From NCBI RefSeq assembly GCF_022829605.1, contig NZ_JAKSYD010000068.1:1-64000 (forward strand): a stretch of 64,000 bases of DNA, in the 5' to 3' direction. The notes under the pieces were generated by a model, which saw only the letters and a list, made by a program, of their open reading frames with translations, was not told the DNA's origin and made no database searches. The DNA is from Methylobacterium sp. E-065 (GTDB lineage Bacteria > Pseudomonadota > Alphaproteobacteria > Rhizobiales > Beijerinckiaceae). The stretch's first letter is position 1; each line of letters begins with the position of its first letter. Positions 27,101 to 36,321 of the stretch are shown here, piece after piece. A program made the position numbers and the translations under genes.

Positions 27101-27934
27101 TCAGGCCCCCATCATGCGGCGCAGATCCGTCACGCGGGCGTAGACCGCGAAGAGGATCAGGGTCGCTGTGAGCAAGACCACCGACATCACAGCTGCGCTC
27201 GGCCAGTCGATCAGGATCTCGACCGCCCGCTCGATCAGCATCGCGACGGTGACGTCGCCGGGGCCGCCCATCAGCGCGGGCGTGATGAAGAAGCCGAGCG
27301 CCAGGATGAGGACGATGAGCGAGCCCGACACGACCCCCGGGACCGACAGCGGGAAGTACACGCGCCGGAACAGGTAGAGCGGGCTCGCCCCGAGGGCGCG
27401 CCCGGCCCGCAGCAGGCTCGGGTCGATCGCCTTCATAGTCGCGTAGAGGGTGAGCACCATGTAGGGCAGCAGCACGTAGGCCATGCCGACCACGATCGCG
27501 AAGGTGTTGTAGAGGAGCGCCAGGGGCGCCCCGATGAGCCCCGACGCGCCCAGGAGCTCGTTGATGAGCCCGCTGCGGCCTAGCACCACGGTCAGCGCGT
27601 AGGTCCGCACGATCACGCTGGTGAAGTACGGCACGATCACGCAGAACACGACGAGCGCGGCGCGCCAGCCGCGGCGATTGGCCAGGTAGAACGCGATCGG
27701 GTAGCCGATCACCAAGGTCGCCAACGTGACGAGGATCGAGACCCAGAACGTCGTGAGCGCGGCGATCTGCATCGAGCGCGCGGTCAGCACGTCGACGAAG
27801 AGGTCAGGCACCTCGGCGGGCGCCGTCTCGACGAACAGGGTCCGCGCCAGGAACCAGGCGAGCGGCCCGAGGAACAAAAGCGCGAGCAGGCCGAGCGCGG
27901 GCAGGAGCAGGAGCCACGTCCGGTCCCGGCCCAT
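27101..27934 (-). CDS. ABC transporter permease (PotB-like)
   Basis: A 277-residue permease with six hydrophobic segments. The EAA-type loop RAGRALGASPLYLF near 180 is followed by VYFPLSVPGV. ATG 27934 shares one base with the ATPase stop (TGATG), showing coupling, so a 15-residue upstream extension in the same frame is unlikely. It pairs with the second permease at 26327. Confidence 0.88.
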   Translation of the reverse strand: MGRDRTWLLLLPALGLLALLFLGPLAWFLARTLFVETAPAEVPDLFVDVLTARSMQIAALTTFWVSILVTLATLVIGYPIAFYLANRRGWRAALVVFCVIVPYFTSVIVRTYALTVVLGRSGLINELLGASGLIGAPLALLYNTFAIVVGMAYVLLPYMVLTLYATMKAIDPSLLRAGRALGASPLYLFRRVYFPLSVPGVVSGSLIVLILALGFFITPALMGGPGDVTVAMLIERAVEILIDWPSAAVMSVVLLTATLILFAVYARVTDLRRMMGA

Positions 27935-29112
27935 CAGGCCGCGTCCGGTGGCAGGATCACCGTGTCGGCGGGCGACCACGCGAGGGCGACGCGCGCGCCG
28001 GGCTCCGGGTGGTGATGGGCGGCTACGTTCGGGGCGTCGGCGGTCACGAGCGTGCCGCTGCCCGTCTCGACGGCGTAGCGCACGACGCTGCCGAGGAAGG
28101 ACGCGCGCCGCACCGTGCCGCTCAGGCGGTTGACACCGTCGCGCGGCGGATCGGCTAAAGGGTGCAGGGTCAGCTTCTCCGGGCGCACGAACAGCTGACC
28201 CTCAGCCTCCGCCGCGCGCGTCGACGCTTCGTCCGCGTGTAGCACCGTCCCGTCCCTGAGCTGAAACGCGACGCGGCCCGAGCCGGGCGTCACGATCCTG
28301 CCCGGCAGGAGGTTCGCCTCACCCAGGAAGCGGGCGGTGAAGGCGTTGACCGGGCGCTCGTAGACGGCGCGGGGCGCGCCGATCTGCTCGACGCGGCCAC
28401 GGCTCATGATCGCCACGCGATCGGACAGGTTCATCGCCTCCTCCTGATCGTGGGTGACGTAGAGGACGGTCATGCCGAGCCGCCGCTGGATCTCCTTGAT
28501 CTCGACCTGCAGGTCGTAGCGGAGGTTCTTGTCGAGGGCGCCGAGCGGCTCGTCCATGAGCACGACGGGCGGTTGGAACACGATCGCCCGGGCGATGGCC
28601 ACGCGCTGCTGCTGCCCGCCCGAGAGCTGGCGCGCGTAGCGGTCGGACAGGTGCTTGAGCTGAACGAGGTCGAGCGCGGAAGCCACCCGCTCGCGCACGA
28701 GCGCCTTCGGCATCCCGCGGGCGCGAAGCGGGAACGCCACGTTCTCGAACACGTCCATGTGCGGGAAGATCGCGTAGTTCTGGAACACCATCCCGAAGCC
28801 CCGCCGCTCCGGGGGCACGGCCGCGAGGTCGACCCCCTCGACCAGGAGGCGCCCGGCGTCGATCGACGCGAACCCCGCGACCATCATCAGGGTCGTGGTC
28901 TTGCCCGAGCCGGAGGGGCCGAGCAGCGAGAAGAACTCGCCCGCCTGGATCCGGGTGTCGAAGCGGTCCACGACGGTCTCGGAGCCGTAGATCTTGGTCA
29001 GCCCCTGGAGCTCGAGCGCCTTGCCGGCCGGTGCCGAGATGGCGGCCGCCGCGCGCTCGTGCGGGCGGGCGAGGCCGACGGCGCTCGGCACGGTCACGCC
29101 CCGTCCGATCAC
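27934..29112 (-). CDS. ABC transporter ATP-binding protein (PotA-like)
   Basis: A 392-residue ATPase. Walker A is [10 protein letters not shown] near 60, the signature [14 protein letters not shown] near 155, Walker [13 protein letters not shown] near 177 and the H-loop [10 protein letters not shown] near 210. A C-terminal TOBE-type domain (about 265-385) follows, as in PotA. GTG 29112 overlaps the binding-protein stop (GTGA). The frame is open much further upstream, but that part is antisense-quality translation of the binding-protein gene. It powers the two permeases encoded downstream. Confidence 0.9.
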   Translation of the reverse strand: MIGRGVTVPSAVGLARPHERAAAAISAPAGKALELQGLTKIYGSETVVDRFDTRIQAGEFFSLLGPSGSGKTTTLMMVAGFASIDAGRLLVEGVDLAAVPPERRGFGMVFQNYAIFPHMDVFENVAFPLRARGMPKALVRERVASALDLVQLKHLSDRYARQLSGGQQQRVAIARAIVFQPPVVLMDEPLGALDKNLRYDLQVEIKEIQRRLGMTVLYVTHDQEEAMNLSDRVAIMSRGRVEQIGAPRAVYERPVNAFTARFLGEANLLPGRIVTPGSGRVAFQLRDGTVLHADEASTRAAEAEGQLFVRPEKLTLHPLADPPRDGVNRLSGTVRRASFLGSVVRYAVETGSGTLVTADAPNVAAHHHPEPGARVALAWSPADTVILPPDAA

Positions 29113-30176
29113 AGCACCCAATTCGACCAAGCGCGGCTCACTTTGGTTCGGTTGGCCGACCACCAGTTGATGTCGTTTCTGAAGCCCTTCGACACGGTCC
29201 AGGGCGTGCCGGTCGCGGGATCGAGCAGGAGCTTCGAGGTGTGCGGGTAGACCTTGGTGTTGACCGGGATCGCCTTGTACTCGGCGAGCCAGCGCTTCTG
29301 CACGTCCTCGCTGATCGAGTAGTCGATGAACTTGAGCGCGGCCTCGGGCACTTTGGCCCCTTTCGGAATGGCGTAGGACTGCACCAGCACCTGGTTCTGG
29401 TTCCACTGGATGCCGAGCGGCGCACCGCCGTCGATGGAGGCCTGGGCCCGGGTATTCCAGAGCACGCCGAGCACGGCCTCCTTGTCGGCCATCATCTGAG
29501 CGGATAGCGCGCCGGTGTCCCAGAATTTGGGCACGCTGGGCTTGATCCGGCCCATGGATTTGAGGGCGCGCTCGATGTCGACGGGGTAGACCTTGTCCAT
29601 CGCCACGCCGTCGGCGAGGAGCGCGATCTCGAGGTTGGGGGCGCCGGACTCGATCCCGGCCAGCGTGCGCGGCCCTGGGAACGCCTGCGTGTCCCAGAAC
29701 TCGGACCAGGATTTCGGTTCGGAGCCGGGCTTGAACACGTCCGTCCGGTAGCACAGCACGAACGCGTACACGAACGAGCCGACTTGATAGGGGAGCTTCA
29801 GGCTTGGATCGATGTCCTCGAGCTTCGTGTAGCGAAACGCGCCGTAGTCGATCGGGACGAGCGCGCCCGCCTCCTCGAGCATGAGGTTGGCGTCGTTGCC
29901 GGTGTCGATGCAGTCGATCTCGACCTGTCCGGCCTTGTACATGGCGAGCAGTTTGCCCACCGTGCTCGGGACCGGTACGATCTCGATGCCGGTCTCCTTC
30001 AGGAACGGCTCGTAGACGGTCCGGCGCTTGATCTCGTCGAAGGAGCCGCCGGGGGTGCGAACGCGCAGTTGCGTGGCGGCCCGGGCGGGGTTCGTGATCA
30101 CGGCCGGCATGGCGAGCAAGGCCGCACTACCCACCATGAGGTCGCGCCGCGTCGGGGTCGTGGACAGCTTCGGCAC
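29109..30176 (-). CDS. spermidine/putrescine-type ABC substrate-binding protein (PotD-like)
   Basis: A 355-residue periplasmic receptor. The leader TRRDLMVGSAALLAMPAV is Tat-like, with cleavage near ARAATQ (about 34). The core has LRVRTPGGSFDEIKRR near 37, IDCIDTGNDAN near 87 and GVLWNTRAQ near 240, in the pattern of polyamine or opine receptors (SBP_bac_8). It is the first gene of a five-gene minus-strand unit: receptor, ATPase, two permeases and a flavoprotein. Together with the flanking amine/amino-acid oxidases, the ligand is probably a polyamine, opine or modified amino acid. Confidence 0.9.
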   Translation of the reverse strand: MPKLSTTPTRRDLMVGSAALLAMPAVITNPARAATQLRVRTPGGSFDEIKRRTVYEPFLKETGIEIVPVPSTVGKLLAMYKAGQVEIDCIDTGNDANLMLEEAGALVPIDYGAFRYTKLEDIDPSLKLPYQVGSFVYAFVLCYRTDVFKPGSEPKSWSEFWDTQAFPGPRTLAGIESGAPNLEIALLADGVAMDKVYPVDIERALKSMGRIKPSVPKFWDTGALSAQMMADKEAVLGVLWNTRAQASIDGGAPLGIQWNQNQVLVQSYAIPKGAKVPEAALKFIDYSISEDVQKRWLAEYKAIPVNTKVYPHTSKLLLDPATGTPWTVSKGFRNDINWWSANRTKVSRAWSNWVL

Positions 30177-30377
30177 CGCGCGCTCCCATCACCTCGGAGC
30201 GGAGTGTAGACGCAGGAAATACTGTCGGGCTAGCGGAAATCACGGGCATTACTGATCGCATTTGCGACGTCCCGCACACGCAGCGGGCTGCCGGGGTGGC
30301 CCGCGATCGAGCCCTGCACTTGCATAGGTCTGTCTGAGGCCGGACCGTGGTCGCGCCGGCGGTCGAAGGAAGCGTCC

Positions 30378-31658
30378 ATGATCAAGAGCGAGCCGTACTG
30401 GTGGCAAGCGGCACCTCTGGCTGCCTCGGATCCCACGCCCGTGCGCGGCACTGCCGACGTGGTCATCGTCGGCGCGGGCTATACAGGGCTGTCCGCGGCG
30501 CTGACGCTGGCCCGGGCCGGCCGCAGCGTTCAGGTCTTCGACCGGCAGAAGCCCGGTGAGGGCGCCTCGTCCCGCAACGGCGGCATCACGAGCGGCAACC
30601 TGCGACCCTCGCTCGCCGCGTTGACGAAGCAGTTCGGCGCCGAGCGGGCGGCTGCCCTCGTGGCCGAGTCCAAGGCGGCGCGCGAGGACCTGTACCAGTT
30701 CATCGCCGAGGAGGGCATCGACTGCGACTTCAAGCTCGTCGGCCGCTTCGCCGGTGCGTCCCGTGCCGCAGACTACGAGCGCCTGGCGCGGGAGGCCGAT
30801 CACCTGCGCAGCGCGTTCGGCATCGAGGCTTACCCGGTCGGGCGCGGCGAGCAGCAAAGCTACATCGGCTCGACGTTCTACCACGGCGGCAACGTCCGCA
30901 TGGACATCGGCGGCCTTCATCCGGCGAAGCTGCACGCCGCGATGCTCCGCCTCGCCCGGGACGCGGGCGCCCTCGTGCACGGCGAGACCGCCGTTCTCGG
31001 CATCCGGGACGAGGCCGGCGGCTACGAGGTTCTGACCGCGCGGGGGGCGGTCCGCGCCAGCCACGTGATCGTCGGCACCAACGGCTACACGGATCGGTTC
31101 GACCGGTGGCTGCGCAGCCGCCTCGTACCCGTGCGCAGCCGCATCATCGCGACCGTACCGCTCTCGGCCAATCTCATGGGTGAATTGATGCCGAGCCGCA
31201 TGATGTACTCGGAGACGCGCAAGCTCCATTACTACTACCGGCCCTCCCCGGACGGGACGCGCATCCTATTCGGCGGCCGCGATGGAACGATCGCCGGCGA
31301 CGCGGAGTGGCCCACTGCGAGCCTGCGCCGCGCCCTTGCAGATATCTTCCCTCAGCTCGCTGGTGTCACGATCGAACACAGCTGGTACGGCAACGTCGCC
31401 ATGAACCGCGACATGGTCCCCCGCATCTTCGCGCGATCTGGCCGGCGCTACGCCGCGGGCTACTGCGGATCGGGCGTGGTTTGGGCGCGATGGGCCGGCC
31501 GGAAGGCGGCGCTTCAGGTGTTGAGCGATCAGGCTGGAGGCTCGGCCCTCGACTTCCGCCCGCCGCGGTGGGTCCCGCTTATTTCTGGCAAGGCGTGGTT
31601 CATGCCGGCCGTGTTCGGCTGGTTGCGCTTCCGGGATTGGTTAGCCACTCGGGAATGA
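30378..31658 (+). CDS. FAD-dependent amine oxidoreductase (PuuB-like)
   Basis: A 426-residue DAO-superfamily flavoprotein. An N-terminal SEPYWWQAAP segment precedes the FAD motif VVIVGAGYTGLSAALTLARAG (about 30), as in gamma-glutamylputrescine oxidase and related enzymes. PGEGASSRNGGITSGN near 58 binds the flavin, and the C-terminal GYCGSGVVWARWAGR near 365 completes the fold. ATG 30378 is supported by the family start. It is divergent from the PotD-like gene (201 bases between), so oxidation of the imported amine is a plausible role. Confidence 0.9.
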   Translation: MIKSEPYWWQAAPLAASDPTPVRGTADVVIVGAGYTGLSAALTLARAGRSVQVFDRQKPGEGASSRNGGITSGNLRPSLAALTKQFGAERAAALVAESKAAREDLYQFIAEEGIDCDFKLVGRFAGASRAADYERLAREADHLRSAFGIEAYPVGRGEQQSYIGSTFYHGGNVRMDIGGLHPAKLHAAMLRLARDAGALVHGETAVLGIRDEAGGYEVLTARGAVRASHVIVGTNGYTDRFDRWLRSRLVPVRSRIIATVPLSANLMGELMPSRMMYSETRKLHYYYRPSPDGTRILFGGRDGTIAGDAEWPTASLRRALADIFPQLAGVTIEHSWYGNVAMNRDMVPRIFARSGRRYAAGYCGSGVVWARWAGRKAALQVLSDQAGGSALDFRPPRWVPLISGKAWFMPAVFGWLRFRDWLATRE

Positions 31659-31803
31659 GAACATCCCAGGGCAAAAGTTGCCTCGTCAGCCTCCCGCGAT
31701 GTCCGCCTCTCGGCGACCGGCGCAACTGTTCGAACGGCGGGAACGGACGGAAGCCGAACGTCCGCTCCTGCGCGTGATGACGATCCGGCATGGCGTAGTC
31801 TGG

Positions 31804-31827
31804 CCGAAAGCGGAATGACCGCTTCGG
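31804..31827. repeat. imperfect hairpin in intergenic DNA
   Basis: CCGAAAGCGG and CCGCTTCGG face each other around a short AATGA loop, with one bulged base. It lies in the 286-base gap between two convergent genes (the amine oxidase and LysR). It could terminate transcription or be a copy of a dispersed intergenic repeat. There is no T-tract. Confidence 0.35.
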
Positions 31828-31944
31828 AAAAGGCAGATCGGAGAAGCGGACAACCTCCTATCGACCCGACGCGGTCACAGGACATGATCGGCGCGGCTCA
31901 CCAAAAACGCGCATCGAGCAACAGTTGGGAGATACTTTTCGTCG

Positions 31945-32934
31945 TCAAGAAGCAAACGGCGTGGGTATTTCAGACCAGTCCGTTGAAGATGTCGGGGCAC
32001 CCAAGGCCGAGACCGGTTGCGAATGCCGAAGATCAACCTGTAGCGAGGAGTCGGAGCGGAACAGGGTTTTCAGGAAGGCCGAAACCGCCCTGATGCGGGG
32101 CGAGAATTGCAGGTCGGTGTGGACGTTGAGCCAGAGATCTCGGGTTGTCGACAAGTCATCGTGCAGTACGGGGACCAAGAGGTCGCGACTGGTAACCGCG
32201 AAGCTTGGGAGGAGGACGATGCCGAGCCCTCCGGCGGCCGCCTGCTTCTGCGCGATCATGCTCGTCGAATGGAACACGGTACGCCGATCCGCAATGATCT
32301 CGTCGAGCCACCGAACGCAATCGACCTGCACGAGGTCCTCGACGTAGGTGACAAAGGCGTGGCGCTCCAGATCCTGGATGGATTGGGGCGTTCCCGCCCG
32401 GTCGAGGTAGCCCGGCGAGGCGTACAGCCCGAGCCGGAAGCGGCCGATCCGCTCGGAGACGAGCCCTTGTCCCGGAGGCTTAAAAAAGCTGAGGAAAAGG
32501 TCGGCCTCCCGGCGGTTCACGTAGACTGTCTGAGACGAGGTCAGCAGCTCGACGGTGAGGTGGGGGTGCGTCTCGTGCAGGCACACGAACCGCTCAGCGA
32601 GGTAGAGGGAGGCGATTCCTTCCATCGTCGCAAGCCGGACGCGGCCCCCGGCCTGCCCCGATCCGGGGGTGACCTCCTCCTCCATAGCGATGATGGCGCT
32701 CTCCACCCGCTCCGCATGGCGCAGCAAGCGCTGGCCCGCCTCGCTTAGGCGCAGGCCGGAGGGTACACGCTCGAACAGGGAGACGCCCAGGGCAGCTTCC
32801 AGATGGGCGAGTCGTCGGCTGACGGTCGATTGATCGACCCGCAGCCTCTTGGCCGCACCCGCAAGGCTGCCCCCACGGGCGGCATGGACGAAGACCTTCA
32901 GGTCATCCCAGTCGAGCTGATCGAGGGCACGCAT
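31945..32934 (-). CDS. LysR-family transcriptional regulator
   Basis: A 329-residue regulator. The N-terminal helix-turn-helix (about 8-65) contains SLAGAAKRLRVDQSTVSRRL, written here in two parts (SLAGAAKRL, then QSTVSRRL), followed by the linker helix LEAALGVSLFERVPSG. The effector domain resembles LysR proteins, but the last 35-40 residues extend beyond the usual length of about 300 without recognisable similarity, and may be a readthrough tail. It is divergent from the nitrilase gene (123 bases between), so it probably controls the nitrilase and Liv-type operon in response to a nitrile or its product. Confidence 0.88.
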   Translation of the reverse strand: MRALDQLDWDDLKVFVHAARGGSLAGAAKRLRVDQSTVSRRLAHLEAALGVSLFERVPSGLRLSEAGQRLLRHAERVESAIIAMEEEVTPGSGQAGGRVRLATMEGIASLYLAERFVCLHETHPHLTVELLTSSQTVYVNRREADLFLSFFKPPGQGLVSERIGRFRLGLYASPGYLDRAGTPQSIQDLERHAFVTYVEDLVQVDCVRWLDEIIADRRTVFHSTSMIAQKQAAAGGLGIVLLPSFAVTSRDLLVPVLHDDLSTTRDLWLNVHTDLQFSPRIRAVSAFLKTLFRSDSSLQVDLRHSQPVSALGAPTSSTDWSEIPTPFAS

Positions 32935-33057
32935 CGCCTCGCGCGCCGCAAGAGGCGCGCCACGTCGGCGGCTCGGGATCTGTGCAAGGGCGCTTGCGGA
33001 ATTGGCCGCTTCAAGCCGCGGACGAGGCGCCTAAGCTCGGCTTAGAAAGGGTAACCT

Positions 33058-34083
33058 ATGCATCCCCGTTTCAAGGCAGCAGCCATCCATGCCGCACCGG
33101 TCTTCCTCGACGCCACGGCGACTACGGACAAGGCGGTCTCGCTCATCCACGAAGCGGCCAGGGCCGGCGCGGCCCTCGTCGCCTTCCCGGAAACCTTCAT
33201 CCCGGCCTTTCCAGTCTGGGCCGCCCTGGCTGCGCCGATCGACAATCACGACCTGTTCACCCGCATGGCCGACCAGTCGGTCCTCGTCGACGGGCCGGAA
33301 GTCGCCCGCATCCGCGAGACCGCGAAGGCGGCGGGGGTCATCGTCTCCATCGGTTTCAGCGAGCGTTCGCCCGTGAGTGTCGGCTGCCTGTGGAACAGCA
33401 ACCTGCTGATCGGCGAGGGCGGCGACATCCTCAACCACCACCGCAAGCTCGTACCGACCTTCTACGAGAAGCTTGTCTGGGCGGCAGGCGATGGAGCCGG
33501 GCTGCGGGTGGTCGAGACCGCGATCGGACGCATCGGCCAACTCATCTGCGGCGAGAACACCAATCCGCTGGCCCGCTTCAGCCTGATGGCGCAGGGCGAG
33601 CAGTTCCACATCTCGTCCTGGCCGCCGGTTTGGCCGACGCGGCGCCCAGCGGGCGGAGGCAATTACGACAACCTCGCCGCGAACCGACTCCGGGCGGGCG
33701 CCCATTGCTTCGAGGCCAAGGTCTTCGGCCTTGTCACCGCGAGTGTGCTCGACCGGGCGGCGTTCGACACCATCGCCGCCTGCGATCCCCGGGCCGCCGA
33801 GGTGCTGGAAGCAACCCCGCGCGCGGCCTCGTTCTTCCTCGATCCCACCGGTGCCCAGATCGGCGAAGCCCTTCGGGACGAGGGGATCCTCTACGCGGAG
33901 ATCGACCTCGCAGCCTGCATCGAGCCGAAGCAGTTCCACGACGTGGTCGGCTACTACAACCGCTTCGACGTGTTCGACCTCACGGTGAACCGCCGCCGCC
34001 TCGCCCCCGCGGCCTTTCGCGATCCCGGCTCGGCCCCGCCGCCCACGACCGTGTCCGCGCCCGTTCCCGGCGACGGCGCGTGA
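33058..34083 (+). CDS. nitrilase (C-N hydrolase family)
   Basis: A 341-residue nitrilase converting an organic nitrile to the carboxylic acid and ammonia. The Glu-Lys-Cys triad is intact: Glu in AFPETFIP (about 48), Lys in HHRKLVPTFYE (about 130) and Cys in LICGENTNPLA (about 164). The CGENTNPL context is typical of true nitrilases rather than amidases. AAAGGG stands seven bases before ATG 33058. It precedes a Liv-type ABC operon on the same strand, which may import the nitrile or related compound. Confidence 0.92.
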   Translation: MHPRFKAAAIHAAPVFLDATATTDKAVSLIHEAARAGAALVAFPETFIPAFPVWAALAAPIDNHDLFTRMADQSVLVDGPEVARIRETAKAAGVIVSIGFSERSPVSVGCLWNSNLLIGEGGDILNHHRKLVPTFYEKLVWAAGDGAGLRVVETAIGRIGQLICGENTNPLARFSLMAQGEQFHISSWPPVWPTRRPAGGGNYDNLAANRLRAGAHCFEAKVFGLVTASVLDRAAFDTIAACDPRAAEVLEATPRAASFFLDPTGAQIGEALRDEGILYAEIDLAACIEPKQFHDVVGYYNRFDVFDLTVNRRRLAPAAFRDPGSAPPPTTVSAPVPGDGA

Positions 34084-34130
34084 CTTGCTGAGCTTTACCT
34101 CGACCCCTGCCTAAGCGGAGATGTGCCCTG

Positions 34131-35435
34131 ATGTTCGACCGTCGTAAGCTGCTCCTCGGGGGCGCCGCCGGGCTGATGCTGCCGGGTTTGGCCCGGGCGC
34201 AGGCGCCCGCCGCGATCGGCACCTTCCCGGAGGGCGTCAGCGCCGACTCCGTCTTCGTCGGCCTCAACATGCCCCTGACAGGCGTCTTCTCAGGTGATGG
34301 CAACGACCTCAAGCTCGGCTATGAACTCGCCATCGCGCAGATCAACGGGGGTGGCGAGATCCCGGCTGCCTGGGGCCTGAAGGGCAAGGGCGTCCTTGGA
34401 CGCCAGATTCGCTACAAGGTCGCCGACACGGAGGGGAAGCCCAACGTCGCGGTGCAGGCGGCGACCCAGTTCATTCAGCGTGACAAGGCGATTCAGTTCT
34501 CGGGCTCCGTGAGCAGTTCCGAGGCCATCGCCCTGGAGGAACTCGCGAGCCGCGACAAGGTCCTCTACATGGTCGGCATTGCCGGTTCGAACGACGTCAC
34601 CGGCAAGAACTGCCAGCGCTACGGCTTCCGCTCGCAGCAGAACGCCTTCATGGCCGCCAAGGCGCTGGCCCCGGTGGTGGCAAAGGCACTCGGTCCCAAG
34701 CGCAAGATGGCCTTCCTGGTGCCGGACTACACCTACGGCCAGACGGTCTACGAATCTTTTGCCAAGTTCGCCAAAGAGGCGGGCTGGACACAGGTTCTGA
34801 AGGAGACCGTGCCGCTGGGCACCGCGGATTACAGCTCGGCGCTCCTCAACATCGCTAATAGCGGTGCCGACGTCTTCGTGAACATCTGCTTCGGCGCCGA
34901 TGCGGTCGCCTCAACCAAGCAGGCCGAGCAGTTCGGCGTCCTGTCGAGCATGAAGCTCGTCGTGCCGAACCTGTCCTCCTTCCAGGACAAGGAACTGGGC
35001 GCCGAACTGATGCAAGGCGTCTATGGCTCCTGCGATTTTTGGTGGACGCTGGAGGATCGCTACCCCCTCGCCAAGACCTTCGTGGCGAGCTTCCTCGACA
35101 AGAACAAATATCATCCGCGCTGGGGCGCCCACATTGCCTACATGCAGACCTATCTCTGGGCGCTTACGGTCGAGCGGGTCGGCGGGTTCAACCCGGTTGA
35201 CATGATCAAAGCGATGGAGGCCTCGAAGAGCCAGCCCTATGACTCGACCATCGGCCGCGTCTATTACCGTGCCGAGGACCACCAGATGGTCCGACCGATC
35301 CCGATCCTGAAAGGCAAGGCGCCCGCCGCGATGAAGGGGCCGGAGGATTTCTACGAGATCGTGGACATGGTCGAGGGGGAGAGCGTGATGAACCCGACCG
35401 ACCTGTTCGGTTGCAAGCTCGGCCCCTACACCTGA
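34131..35435 (+). CDS. branched-chain amino acid/amide-type ABC substrate-binding protein
   Basis: A 434-residue Peripla_BP_6 receptor. The leader MFDRRKLLLGGAAG is Tat-like, and cleavage is likely near LARAQA. The core shows GLNMPLTGVFSGDG near 44, GSVSSSEAIALEELA near 125 and FLVPDYTYGQTVYES near 195. Compared with LivK or the urea receptor, the ligand cannot be assigned. It is the first transporter gene after the nitrilase (47 bases), followed after ten bases by the LivH-type permease. Confidence 0.92.
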   Translation: MFDRRKLLLGGAAGLMLPGLARAQAPAAIGTFPEGVSADSVFVGLNMPLTGVFSGDGNDLKLGYELAIAQINGGGEIPAAWGLKGKGVLGRQIRYKVADTEGKPNVAVQAATQFIQRDKAIQFSGSVSSSEAIALEELASRDKVLYMVGIAGSNDVTGKNCQRYGFRSQQNAFMAAKALAPVVAKALGPKRKMAFLVPDYTYGQTVYESFAKFAKEAGWTQVLKETVPLGTADYSSALLNIANSGADVFVNICFGADAVASTKQAEQFGVLSSMKLVVPNLSSFQDKELGAELMQGVYGSCDFWWTLEDRYPLAKTFVASFLDKNKYHPRWGAHIAYMQTYLWALTVERVGGFNPVDMIKAMEASKSQPYDSTIGRVYYRAEDHQMVRPIPILKGKAPAAMKGPEDFYEIVDMVEGESVMNPTDLFGCKLGPYT

Positions 35436-35445
35436 GGGACCGGCC

Positions 35446-36321
35446 ATGCCCAGCACGGCGGTTCTCCTCTCTCAGGCCTTCAACGGCCTTGCCCTCGGGA
35501 GCCTTCTGGCGCTCGTGTCCAGCGGGCTCACCATCATCCTGGGCACCCTGGGGGTGCTCAACTTCGCCCACGGCGCGCTGTTCGCCGTGGGGGCCTACAC
35601 CGCCTTCGTGATGATGTCAGCGACGCATTCCTTCCTGCTCGCCCTGCTCGGCGGCTGCGCCATCATGCTGGTTGTCGGCTTCGCCATGGAGCGCCTGGTG
35701 ATCCGCCATTTCTACGCGAGGCCAGACGAGGACCAGATCCTCGTCACCTACGGCATTGGCATCGTCCTCGTGGAGGCATTGCGCGCGTGGTTCGGGGGGA
35801 ACAGCCAGCGGGTGCCGGTGCCCTCGTGGGGCGTGGGGGCGACCAAGCTCGGCTTCCTCGTCTACCCGACCTACCGACTCCAACTGATCGGCATCGTCGC
35901 GGCGCTCCTCCTCGGCCTCTACCTCGTCCTCTACCGGACGGCGATCGGCCTCGTGGTGCGGGCGGGCATCGAGAATGCCGGCATGGTCGGCATCCTCGGC
36001 ATCGACGTGCGCCGCACCTTCCTCCTCGTCTTCGGCATCGGCGTCGTCGCGGTAGGGCTCGCCGGGATGCTCTACGCCCCCGTCGTCTCGGTGACGCCTG
36101 ACATGGGCGCCAGCTTCATGGTGCAATCCTTCGTGGTCATCGTGCTGGGCGGGCTCGGCTCGTTCCCCGGTGCGGTGGTGGGAGGGCTGATCGCAGGCGA
36201 GGTCATCAGCCTGACGAGCGCCTTCAGCTCCGCCTATTCGGAGGTGATGCTCTACGGCCTGATGGCTCTGGTGCTGGTGGCGCGCCCGCAAGGGCTGTTC
36301 GGCACGGAGGGCCGCGTCTGA
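35446..36321 (+). CDS. livH: branched-chain-type ABC permease (LivH)
   Basis: A 291-residue permease with about eight hydrophobic segments. GLALGSLLALVSSGLTIILG near the start and GVLNFAHGALFAVGAY near 40 are the LivH hallmark. The conserved VVIVLGGLGSFPGAVVGG near 230 is the second. The stop abuts the next gene's start (36321), indicating coupling. Confidence 0.92.
   Translation: MPSTAVLLSQAFNGLALGSLLALVSSGLTIILGTLGVLNFAHGALFAVGAYTAFVMMSATHSFLLALLGGCAIMLVVGFAMERLVIRHFYARPDEDQILVTYGIGIVLVEALRAWFGGNSQRVPVPSWGVGATKLGFLVYPTYRLQLIGIVAALLLGLYLVLYRTAIGLVVRAGIENAGMVGILGIDVRRTFLLVFGIGVVAVGLAGMLYAPVVSVTPDMGASFMVQSFVVIVLGGLGSFPGAVVGGLIAGEVISLTSAFSSAYSEVMLYGLMALVLVARPQGLFGTEGRV

Noticed and set aside
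29113-29754. Upstream extension of the PotA-like ATPase
   Set aside because: This part lies inside the PotD-like receptor gene in another frame; the GTG at 29112 overlapping the receptor stop is the better start.
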